From the NCBI GenBank assembly GCA_035535035.1, contig DATLQW010000178.1, forward strand, positions 1 to 12,107: DNA of 12,107 nt. The letters run 5' to 3'. Origin of the DNA: JASHVB01 sp035535035 (GTDB lineage Bacteria > Pseudomonadota > Alphaproteobacteria > Acetobacterales > Acetobacteraceae). Below are positions 1 to 7,090 of the stretch, in pieces (position 1 is the first letter of the stretch; every line of letters starts with the position of its first letter). Below the pieces are notes generated by a model that was not told the origin of the DNA, did no database searches, and saw nothing but the letters and a program-made list of their open reading frames with translations. Both the position numbers and the translations under genes were made by a program.

Positions 1-2036
1 GCAGGCAAGGTATCGACCGGCAGTATCGTGGCAGTCACTTGCTCGCCGCCGGCGCGGGCGGCGGTGATCGCTGCGCCAAGCCGGTGCAGATATGCTGCTG
101 CGGAATCCTCGATGTTCGCCGGGCCATCGGCGCGCAGCAGCGGCTGCGATGACGCGACAGCGATGATCATGTCGGTGCCGTAGGGCGGTCCCACCTCCCA
201 TAAAGGTCGCCCGGGGCCGTTGTCGCCCAGGCGCAGGATGCTGCCGGGCGTAAGTCGGCGCGACGGCACGGAAACGAAATGCTGCGACGGGTCCGCAACG
301 GTCGGGTAGAGATGGACCACTGAGCCGTCGTGGCCGAGGTAATCGACCCGCAGGTAGCCGGCGAAGCGCGGGGCGGTCACCCGCGGCAAGATGCGGGCAC
401 CGTCGCGCAGTGCCATGATACCGCCGGCGAGCCGCAGGTCAAGGCCGAGCTCAGAGGCCCCGGCTGCCGGCGCCACCGGTCGCAGCACCGTCATCGCGGT
501 ACAGAACACCGGGTTGACGACCTGAACTTGCCAGGCCAGCGGCACCGGCCCGGCAAGGTCCGTCAGCCGCGTGCGCAGCCCGACTGCCACGTTGCCGCCG
601 GCGAACCCGTTCACCGCCACGCCGTCGTCTGGCGCCACTGAAGGGCGGGCCAGCACGCAGGATGTGCCGGCGATCGCTGCCGCCAGGTGTTGCGCCGTAG
701 CCGCCGGGCTGGGGGCCGGAGACGTGCCACCGGCTGGCGCGCCCGCACCACGCGATGCGGACGTGGGCGCAGACGGTGCGGCGGCGACTGGAGGCGTCGG
801 CGCCGCGGGTGTGGGTGCGGTGTTGGCGGGAGCGCCGGGCCCCGGCCCTGTCTCGGCAGCCATCCCGGCAGGCCGGGGCGCGGCACCGCCTGATCCGTTC
901 CCCGGCTCGGACCGTGACGGAGCGGAAACCTTCGCCACGGGCGAAGCTGGGGTCGGCGGTGCGGCTGCAGGCGTTGACGCGACGAGGGGCGTGTGGCTGG
1001 GCGGGCGCAGGATGAACCACCACGTCCCGCCGCCGGCCAGCACCAGCAGCAGCGCCAGACCGCCCAGGATCACCCCTAACGGCTTCCGGGGTGGCGCTGG
1101 TGCGGTGGTGGGAGCGGCCACGGGAACCGATGTCTCTGCAGCCACGCGCGCCGCGATCCGGCGTGCGGGCGAGACCATGGTGGCTTCGGCCTCGCCCGCA
1201 TCGTCGCGCGCCGTCGGCGCATCGAGCGCGGTGCCGATCGCACCGGCGAAAGCCGCGGCCGAGGGAAACCGATCCTCCGGCCGTTTCGCCATCGCCCGCA
1301 GCACGACTGCGTCCAGGCTCGCCGGCACGAGGGTCGACAGCTCGGACGGGGCCGGTGGTGCCACATTGAGCACCTTGTGCATGATCGATGTGACGCTGCC
1401 TTCGAACGGCCGGTCTCCGGTCAGGAGCTGGTATAGCAACACGCCGGAAGAATAGATGTCGGTGCGCGGGTCGACCGGATCGCCGCGGAACTGCTCTGGC
1501 GACATGTAGGCCGGGGTGCCCAGCACCGTTCCGGCCTGGGTCATGTTGCTGCTTTCGATTCGCGCGATGCCGAAATCGGCGATCTTGGCCTGCCGTTCGC
1601 CGTTCAGCATGACGTTGGCGGGCTTGATGTCGCGATGCACCACGCCGCGGTCGTGGCTGAACTGCAGCCCAGCCAGGAGGCCTTCCATCACGCGGCGGAT
1701 CTCGGGCAGGGGAAAGCGTTCGCGCTTGTCGAGCAGCGATTTCAAGGTCGGCCCGTCGACGTATTCCATGACGATATAGGCGATATCGGCCGTCTCGCCA
1801 TAATCGTAGATGGCAACGATATTGGGGTGGGTGAGTCGCCCCGCAGCCTGCGCCTCGCGGCGGAAGCGGGCGATCTCTTCCTCGGTTTCGGGGTCGGGGT
1901 GTTCCGGCAACGGTACCGTCTTGATCGCCACGCGGCGCTGGATGACGGTATCCCACCCGTCGTACACGGTGCCCATGGCGCCACGGCCGAGCGTGCCGCG
2001 CAACTCATACTTCCCCAGCGCCTGCACCGTCTCCAT
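1..2036 (-). CDS. Hanks-type serine/threonine protein kinase with transmembrane anchor and DUF4384-like C-terminus (3' end outside window)
   Basis: The minus-strand frame is open from the ATG at 2036 to position 1 with no stop, giving 678 residues so far. Residues 10-270 form a complete PknB-like kinase domain: glycine loop G17-x-G19-x-x-G22, ATP lysine K39, HRDIKPAN at 134-141 (catalytic D136), DFG at 154-156 and SPEQ at 179-182. A probable membrane helix lies at about 319-343, followed by a Pro/Ala-rich linker (345-450). The outer part has two cysteines (C460, C512) that could form a disulfide. From about 557 it reads like DUF4384 (GYLRVDYLGHDG, then LYPT, then PPYGTD). The kinase should therefore be cytoplasmic and the tail periplasmic, perhaps sensory; that is inference. 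In-frame ATGs at 2051 and 2069 are alternatives; 2069 has a good GGCGGGA 7 nt upstream, so the start is uncertain. It is divergent from the 2334 operon. Substrate unknown. Confidence 0.93.
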   Translation of the reverse strand, partial: METVQALGKYELRGTLGRGAMGTVYDGWDTVIQRRVAIKTVPLPEHPDPETEEEIARFRREAQAAGRLTHPNIVAIYDYGETADIAYIVMEYVDGPTLKSLLDKRERFPLPEIRRVMEGLLAGLQFSHDRGVVHRDIKPANVMLNGERQAKIADFGIARIESSNMTQAGTVLGTPAYMSPEQFRGDPVDPRTDIYSSGVLLYQLLTGDRPFEGSVTSIMHKVLNVAPPAPSELSTLVPASLDAVVLRAMAKRPEDRFPSAAAFAGAIGTALDAPTARDDAGEAEATMVSPARRIAARVAAETSVPVAAPTTAPAPPRKPLGVILGGLALLLVLAGGGTWWFILRPPSHTPLVASTPAAAPPTPASPVAKVSAPSRSEPGNGSGGAAPRPAGMAAETGPGPGAPANTAPTPAAPTPPVAAAPSAPTSASRGAGAPAGGTSPAPSPAATAQHLAAAIAGTSCVLARPSVAPDDGVAVNGFAGGNVAVGLRTRLTDLAGPVPLAWQVQVVNPVFCTAMTVLRPVAPAAGASELGLDLRLAGGIMALRDGARILPRVTAPRFAGYLRVDYLGHDGSVVHLYPTVADPSQHFVSVPSRRLTPGSILRLGDNGPGRPLWEVGPPYGTDMIIAVASSQPLLRADGPANIEDSAAAYLHRLGAAITAARAGGEQVTATILPVDTLP

Positions 2037-2333
2037 CCGCGTCCCCGCCATGCCCCCACGGGCCAGCATAGAAGCGTCCCGCCCGTAGGCAAACACCACT
2101 CCGGCCCCCATTCCGGCTGGGGGGCGCGGGAGCGCATGACCGGCCGGTATCGTTCCCGGCATGTCCACGATGCAGCGGCGGCGAGGGGTGCCGCTCCACC
2201 ACCCCGTCCGATCGGCCGCCGTCGCCGCCCGCGCGGCAGGAAAAAGATGCACCGCACGAACACCGCAGGTCGGCTTGACCCCGCGCCGGCCTGCTCTACC
2301 CTCCGGTAGGAAGCACCCGGCACGGAGAAACCC
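2037..2333. other. Divergent intergenic region between kinase and reductase operon
   Basis: This 297-bp non-coding stretch separates two divergently transcribed genes, so it must hold the promoters for both directions unless they are read from further away. I see one credible rightward promoter near 2275-2302 (listed separately). I see no convincing leftward promoter, although the stretch at 2070-2090 holds the possible ribosome-binding sites for the alternative kinase starts. The short open frames here have no recognisable protein features, and I see no small RNA gene. Confidence 0.6.
2275..2302 (+). promoter_or_regulatory. Candidate sigma-70 promoter of the reductase/dehydrogenase operon
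   Basis: TTGACC (2275-2280) and TACCCT (2297-2302) are separated by 16 bp, a fair match to the -35/-10 consensus in a GC-rich genome. Transcription would start near 2309, leaving a leader of about 25 nt that contains the GGAG ribosome-binding site at 2324-2327. A short inverted repeat, CTACC-CTCC-GGTAG (2296-2309), covers the -10 and could be an operator half-site pair or chance. Assigned by eye only. Confidence 0.42.
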
Positions 2334-3398
2334 ATGCACCCCAGGATTGCGGTAGTCGGCACCGGCGCCGTCGGCGGCTATGCCGGCGCGCACATGGTTC
2401 AAGCGGGGGAGGATGTGACGTTCCTCGACCCCTGGCCCGAGCATGTGGAGCGCATGCAGAGCCATGGCCTGCGCATCAGCCACATCACCGGCGAGGAGTT
2501 CACGACCAAGGTCCGTGCGCTGCACCTGACCGATGCACAGCACCTGGCGAAGGAGGCACCGATCGACATTGCCTTCGTCTGCATGAAATCCTACGACACC
2601 GCCTGGGCGACCAAGCTGATCTCGCAGTACCTGGCGCCGGACGGCTTCGTGGTCTCGCTGCAGAACTGCATGAACGAGGAAACGGTCGCCGGCGTGGTCG
2701 GCTGGGGCAAGGTGCTGGGCTGCATCGCCAGCTCCATCACCGTCGATCTGTGCGAGCCGGGTCACGTGCGCCGCGCGGCGGGCAAGAGCCGCGGCAAGGG
2801 CCACACCGTGTTCCGGGTCGGCGAGGTGCATGGGCGGATCACCGATCGCGCCCGCCAGGTGCAGAAGCTGGTCGATTGCGCCGACGAGTCGCTCGTGACC
2901 TCCAATCTATGGGGGGAGCGCTGGTCGAAGCTGGTGACCAACGTCATGGGCAACGGGATTTGCGCCTGCACCGGGATGATCACCCGCGATACCCTGACCA
3001 ACGACGCCATCCGCCGTTTCGGCGCCCGGCTGGGCTCGGAGGCGATCAGGGTCGGGCAGGCGCTGGGCTACGAGCTGGAAGAAATTCACCACATGGACCC
3101 CGAGGTGATCGCGCGCGCCGGCGAGGGTGAACAGCAAGCGGCACGCGAGTACGACGAGCATCGGCTGGCCGAGGCGGCAAAACCCGGCGGCGGCGCACAC
3201 CGGCCCTCGATGGGCCAGGATATGGTGAAGGGACGGCGTACCGAGATCGAGTTCCTGAACGGATTCGTGGTGCGCAAGGGCGACGAGGTGGGTCTGGCGA
3301 CCCCGGCCAACGCCGCGCTGACCGACATTGTGAAGCGGGTGGAGCGCGGCGAACTGCAGCCCGACCCGAAGCACATCATCGACCTGCGGCTGAACTGA
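2334..3398 (+). CDS. Ketopantoate reductase family protein (PanE/ApbA-like 2-oxoacid reductase)
   Basis: A 354-residue NAD(P)H-dependent reductase of the 2-dehydropantoate 2-reductase family. The Rossmann motif G9-T-G11-A-V-G14-G opens the protein. Residues corresponding, from memory, to the E. coli PanE active site are present with matching spacing: K85, N111, K199, N203, N207, S292 and E304 (E. coli K72, N98, K176, N180, N184, S244, E256). The general reaction is reduction of a 2-oxo acid to a 2-hydroxy acid. It is about 50 residues longer than E. coli PanE, with about 25 of the extra residues at 250-290, just before the SMGQD motif. GGAG at 2324-2327 precedes the ATG by 6 nt. It is followed after 12 bp by the dehydrogenase pair, implying one transcript. 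That context suggests a catabolic substrate rather than, or in addition to, pantothenate synthesis, so I give no panE symbol. Confidence 0.88.
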   Translation: MHPRIAVVGTGAVGGYAGAHMVQAGEDVTFLDPWPEHVERMQSHGLRISHITGEEFTTKVRALHLTDAQHLAKEAPIDIAFVCMKSYDTAWATKLISQYLAPDGFVVSLQNCMNEETVAGVVGWGKVLGCIASSITVDLCEPGHVRRAAGKSRGKGHTVFRVGEVHGRITDRARQVQKLVDCADESLVTSNLWGERWSKLVTNVMGNGICACTGMITRDTLTNDAIRRFGARLGSEAIRVGQALGYELEEIHHMDPEVIARAGEGEQQAAREYDEHRLAEAAKPGGGAHRPSMGQDMVKGRRTEIEFLNGFVVRKGDEVGLATPANAALTDIVKRVERGELQPDPKHIIDLRLN

Positions 3399-3410
3399 GG
3401 GAGGCGTCCC

Positions 3411-4616
3411 ATGGACCTGCGCTTCACCCCGGACGAGCTTGCGTTCCGCGACGAGGTGCGCGCGTTCATCCGCGACAATTTGCCGGCGGATACGCGCGAG
3501 CGCATGCGGCTGGGCTACAGTCCGCGCAAGCAGGACGTGGTGGGCTGGCAGCGTATCCTGAACAAGCGGGGGTGGGCGGCGCTCTCGTGGCCGAAGGAAT
3601 GGGGCGGCCCGGGCTGGACGGCCGTGCAGCGGATGATCTTCATCGAGGAGAACCAAGCCGCACCTGCGCCCGAACTGCTCTCCTTCAACATCACGATGCT
3701 CGGTCCGGTGCTGGTGCAGTTCGGAACGGAGGAGCAGAAGCGCCGCTTCCTGCCGCGAGCGGCCAACCTGGACGATTGGTGGTGCCAGGGATTTTCCGAG
3801 CCGGGCGCCGGGTCCGATCTGGCCGCATTGAAGACGGCGGCAAAACGGGTCGGCGACCACTACGTGGTGAACGGGTCGAAAATCTGGACCTCCACCGCGC
3901 ACAACGCCGACTGGTGCTTCGTGCTGGTGCGTACCAACCCCGCGGCCGCCAAGCGGCAGGAAGGGATTTCCTTCCTGCTGGTTGATATGAAGACGCCGGG
4001 GATCACCGTGCGGCCGATTATCTCGATCGATGGCGCGCACCACCTGAACGAAGTGTTCTTCGACGACGTGAAAGTGCCCGTCGAGATGCGGGTGCACGAG
4101 GAGAACCGCGGCTGGGACGTGGCCAAGTTCCTGCTCGGCAACGAGCGCACCGGCATTGCCCGCCTCGGCAAGTCGCGCGAACGGGTGGCGGCGGCGAAGG
4201 AGGCCGCGCGGCAGGTGCGGTTCAACGGCAAGCCGCTGATCGAGGATGCGGCGTTCCGCCAACGGGTCGCGCAGATGGAAGTGGATATGAAAGCGTTGCA
4301 GATCACCCAGTACCGGGTGGTCTCGGCTGGCGCCAGGAAGACCGATGGGCGGCCGGATCCGCTGTCCTCGGTGCTGAAGGTGAAGGGCACCGAACTGCTG
4401 CAATCAACCACCGAGCTGGCGATGGACGCTGCCGGACCGATGGCGATGCCGATCTGGGCGCAGGAGCTGGCGGAGCTGGCCAACGAGCCCGACCTGCTCT
4501 CCGAGGCCGCGGAACAGGCGACCGGCAGCTACCTGTTCCTGCGCGCCGCCTCGATCTATGGCGGCACCAACGAAATTCAGAAGAACATCCTGTCCAAAGC
4601 GGTGCTGAGGCTCTGA
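3411..4616 (+). CDS. Acyl-CoA dehydrogenase, large subunit of a heteromeric (PimC-like) enzyme
   Basis: A 401-residue FAD acyl-CoA dehydrogenase catalysing alpha,beta-desaturation of an acyl-CoA. Visible signatures are SEPGAGSDL (129-137), VNGSKIWTSTAHNADW (153-168), LLGNERTG (241-248) and the C-terminal IYGGTNEIQ. E245 sits where isovaleryl-CoA-type dehydrogenases keep their catalytic base; the other common base position is Gly here (YGGT instead of YEGT). The FAD-contacting RxQFG helix and the QLHGG loop of normal members are degenerate (RFNGKP; QSTTELAMDAAG), as in large subunits of two-subunit enzymes such as pimeloyl-CoA dehydrogenase. A strong AGGGAGG (3398-3404) lies 6 nt before the ATG. 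The stop overlaps the next start (TGATG), indicating translational coupling. The true substrate cannot be read from sequence; a dicarboxylyl- or branched-acyl-CoA is plausible. Confidence 0.9.
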   Translation: MDLRFTPDELAFRDEVRAFIRDNLPADTRERMRLGYSPRKQDVVGWQRILNKRGWAALSWPKEWGGPGWTAVQRMIFIEENQAAPAPELLSFNITMLGPVLVQFGTEEQKRRFLPRAANLDDWWCQGFSEPGAGSDLAALKTAAKRVGDHYVVNGSKIWTSTAHNADWCFVLVRTNPAAAKRQEGISFLLVDMKTPGITVRPIISIDGAHHLNEVFFDDVKVPVEMRVHEENRGWDVAKFLLGNERTGIARLGKSRERVAAAKEAARQVRFNGKPLIEDAAFRQRVAQMEVDMKALQITQYRVVSAGARKTDGRPDPLSSVLKVKGTELLQSTTELAMDAAGPMAMPIWAQELAELANEPDLLSEAAEQATGSYLFLRAASIYGGTNEIQKNILSKAVLRL

Positions 4617-5752
4617 TGGATTTCGACCTTTCCGAGGACCAGCGCCTGCTGGCCGACAGTGTCACCCGCCTGCTGGCCGACCGCTATGGGTTCGAGGCGC
4701 GCAAGGGCTTCCTGAAGCAGCCGGTGGGCTGGAGCGCGGAGATGTGGGCGCGCTACGCCGAGCTCGGCTTGCTCGGCGTCCCCTTCGCCGAGGAACACGG
4801 AGGCTTCAGTGGCGGCCCGGTCGAGGTGATGCTGGTGATGCAGGAGTTTGGCCGGGCGCTGGCGCTGGAGCCCTACCTGGCGACCGTCGTGCTGGGGGGC
4901 ACCGCGCTCCGGCTGGCGGGCAGCGCCGCCCAGCAGGCCGCGATCCTGCCGGCGGTCGCGGAAGGCCGCCTGAAGCTTGCGTTCGCGCATGGCGAGCGTG
5001 ACGCGCGTTACGATCTGTCGGATGTGCAAACCACGGCAAAACGCGCCGACGGCGGCTGGGTGCTGGACGGGGCGAAGAGCGTCGTGCTGCACGGCGACAG
5101 CGCCGACAGGCTGGTCGTCAGCGCGCGCATCCGGGGCACGCGCGAGGATCCCGACGGGATTGGCCTGTTCCTGGTCGACGCGCATGCCGACGGCCTAGCC
5201 CGCCGCGGCTATGCGATGCGCGACGGCACCCGGGCGGCGGAGCTCTCGCTCACCGACGTCGCCGTTGTGGATAGTGATGTCCTGGGGGACCCGGGGAGCG
5301 CCTTTTCGGTGATCGAACGGGTGGTGGAGGCCGGCATCGCCGCCATGGGCGCCGAGGCAGTGGGTGCGATGGAAGCGATGCAGTCCCTGACGTTGGAGTA
5401 CTCCCGCACCCGTGAGCAGTTCGGCAAGCCGATTGGCACGAACCAGGTCGTGCAGCACCGGCTGTCAGAAATGCTGATGGCGCTGGAACAGGGCCGCAGC
5501 ATGGCGATGCTTGCGACAATCAGCGTCGAGGAGCCGGACCCCGCGGAACGCGCGCGCAGTATCTCCATGGCCAAGGTCGGCTACGGCCAGGCAGCGCGCT
5601 TCGTCTCCCAGCAGGCGATCCAGTTACATGGCGGCATCGGCATGACCGAGGAATACGCGGTCGGCCATTACTTCCGCCGTGCCATGGTGATCGAGCATAC
5701 GTTCGGCGATACCGCCCACCACTTGGCCCGGCTCGCCGCGCAAGTACAATGA
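4616..5752 (+). CDS. Acyl-CoA dehydrogenase, small subunit of a heteromeric (PimD-like) enzyme
   Basis: A 378-residue partner of the preceding subunit. It starts at the ATG that overlaps the upstream stop by one base, and begins MDFDLSEDQRLLADSV, typical of PimD-like proteins. It keeps the cofactor half that the large subunit lacks: YSRTREQFGKPIG (262-274) and QLHGGIGMTEE (336-346). It has lost the SEPGAGSD stretch (about 122-136 reads LAFAHGERDARYDL) and the YEGT loop (HTFGDTAHH at 361-369), so no canonical catalytic glutamate is visible. It is probably inactive alone and forms a mixed-subunit enzyme with the upstream gene product; that is inference from the complementary losses and from characterised two-subunit dehydrogenases. 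Only 45 bp separate its stop from the convergent flavoprotein gene, with no clear terminator. Confidence 0.89.
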   Translation: MDFDLSEDQRLLADSVTRLLADRYGFEARKGFLKQPVGWSAEMWARYAELGLLGVPFAEEHGGFSGGPVEVMLVMQEFGRALALEPYLATVVLGGTALRLAGSAAQQAAILPAVAEGRLKLAFAHGERDARYDLSDVQTTAKRADGGWVLDGAKSVVLHGDSADRLVVSARIRGTREDPDGIGLFLVDAHADGLARRGYAMRDGTRAAELSLTDVAVVDSDVLGDPGSAFSVIERVVEAGIAAMGAEAVGAMEAMQSLTLEYSRTREQFGKPIGTNQVVQHRLSEMLMALEQGRSMAMLATISVEEPDPAERARSISMAKVGYGQAARFVSQQAIQLHGGIGMTEEYAVGHYFRRAMVIEHTFGDTAHHLARLAAQVQ

Positions 5753-5797
5753 CGTGAGGTCGGCGGGTGGTCTCCCTCGTGTGGCTCCGGGCGGGCC

Positions 5798-7069
5798 CTA
5801 TGGCCGTGCTGGTCGCAAGCCTACGCGCGTGACACCGGCAATCACGTAGTACATTGCCTTGAATGCGGCCAATGGCAGGCCGAAACCGGGACGTTCGTAC
5901 AAGAAATGCCCGGCCAGGACGGAAACCAGGCCGTCGCGCATACGGAACAGATTGCTTGGGGCGAGGAACATCCCTCGCAGCGCGGGGTCGTTGATGCGTC
6001 GGATCAGCCAGCTCAGCTCGTCCATCGCCCGGTGTAACCGCCGCTCCGCTCGCCGTGCCAGCATGCGTCCGCGGGCAGGATCGTCGAGCCATGCGTCGGC
6101 CACGTCGGCGCCGAGCTCGGCCGAGGCCATCGCGAGCAGCACGCCGGAGGAGAACACCGGATCGAGGAAGCCGAACGCATCGCCCAGCAGCATCCAGCCC
6201 TCGCCCCAGCCGGCGCGGGCCCGGTATGAATAATTGGCCGTCCCGGTGATCTCCCCCACTGGTTCCGCTGCCCGCATCCGCGCCGCCACGCTTGGGCTGG
6301 CGGCGATGCGGGCCGTCAGCAACGCCGGCATCCCGCCAGTGCGCGCCTTGAATGCGTCCGCACTGCCGACGAAGCCGACGCTCATGATCTGGTCCGGCAA
6401 CGGGATCATCCAGAACCAGCCGTCCGGCACCAGATGCACGGAAATGCAGCCTTCCTGGGCGCCGGTGCGTTCTTCCACGTTCCGGAAGTGGCCGTAGACC
6501 GCCGCGGTGTTCATCCGCTTGTCCGGCTCGCGCAGGCCGAACTTGCCGGCGAGCAGGCAGTCGCGCCCCGATGCGTCCAGCACGAAGCGCGCCGCAATCT
6601 GCTGCGTTTGGCCGTTCGGGCCGCGCGCCGTCACGTGTGCCGTGCCGCCGGGGGCGAAGTCCGCGTCCAGGACACGGGTCTCTTCGGCGACCGTCACCCC
6701 GCGGTCGCGTGCGTGCCGGAGCAGGGTCGCGTCGAACGCCGCGCGCGGCACCTGATAGCAATGGGTAAAGTGGCGATCGAGGCCGGAAGCGAAGCTGAAC
6801 GTCACCCCGGTGCCGGTTTCGTCGGAGATGAACTCCGCTCCGGGCTTGAACACGCCAAGGGCGTGCACCTGCTCGCGTACCCCCAACCGGTCGAAGATTG
6901 CCAGATTCCGGGGCAGCAGCGACTCGCCGATGTGGAAACGTGGATGCCGATCCTTGTCGAGCAGCACGACCCGTCGTCCCCGTCCGGCGAGCAAGGTTGC
7001 GGCAGTCGATCCGGCCGGGCCGCCGCCGATCACGAGCACGTCGCAGATATCGGGTAGCGGCGCGGTCAT
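5798..7069 (-). CDS. FAD-dependent halogenase-like flavoprotein (NAD(P)/FAD-dependent oxidoreductase)
   Basis: A 423-residue flavoprotein. It has the FAD dinucleotide motif GGGPAG (15-20), FHIGESLLP (45-53), a lysine in FKPGAEF (K75), DASGRD (165-170), WFWMIP (218-223, matching WxWxIP), LLGDAFG (294-300) and F301-x-x-P304-x-x-S307-x-G309. WxWxIP, the lysine and the FxxPxxSxG pattern together are diagnostic for flavin-dependent halogenases, which use FADH2, O2 and halide to halogenate aromatic, pyrrole or phenol substrates. The sequence is closer to the carrier-protein or phenol type than to tryptophan halogenases. Non-halogenating relatives exist, so activity is not proven, and no flavin reductase or carrier protein is encoded in the window. 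The ATG at 7069 is preceded by CCCGGAA, a weak ribosome site. The same frame stays open upstream through the neighbouring genes but lacks family features there. It is divergent from a glycosyltransferase. Confidence 0.83.
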   Translation of the reverse strand: MTAPLPDICDVLVIGGGPAGSTAATLLAGRGRRVVLLDKDRHPRFHIGESLLPRNLAIFDRLGVREQVHALGVFKPGAEFISDETGTGVTFSFASGLDRHFTHCYQVPRAAFDATLLRHARDRGVTVAEETRVLDADFAPGGTAHVTARGPNGQTQQIAARFVLDASGRDCLLAGKFGLREPDKRMNTAAVYGHFRNVEERTGAQEGCISVHLVPDGWFWMIPLPDQIMSVGFVGSADAFKARTGGMPALLTARIAASPSVAARMRAAEPVGEITGTANYSYRARAGWGEGWMLLGDAFGFLDPVFSSGVLLAMASAELGADVADAWLDDPARGRMLARRAERRLHRAMDELSWLIRRINDPALRGMFLAPSNLFRMRDGLVSVLAGHFLYERPGFGLPLAAFKAMYYVIAGVTRVGLRPARP

Positions 7070-7090
7070 TTCCGGGCTTTGATAGCTGCC

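Noticed and set aside
571..1455. A 294-residue Ala/Gly-rich open frame on the plus strand
   Set aside because: It is antisense to the kinase linker and C-lobe. Its composition is explained by GC-rich third positions of the real gene, and no domain or ribosome site supports it.
451..1956. A 501-residue open frame on the minus strand inside the kinase region
   Set aside because: It is out of frame with the kinase codons, is extremely Arg/Gly/Pro-rich and lacks any domain. The kinase frame on the same strand is open throughout and has every catalytic motif.
2907..4403. A 498-residue minus-strand open frame opposite the reductase and large dehydrogenase subunit
   Set aside because: It is antisense to two genes with complete family motifs, is His/Arg/Leu-rich and crosses a gene boundary. 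It is a typical high-GC shadow.
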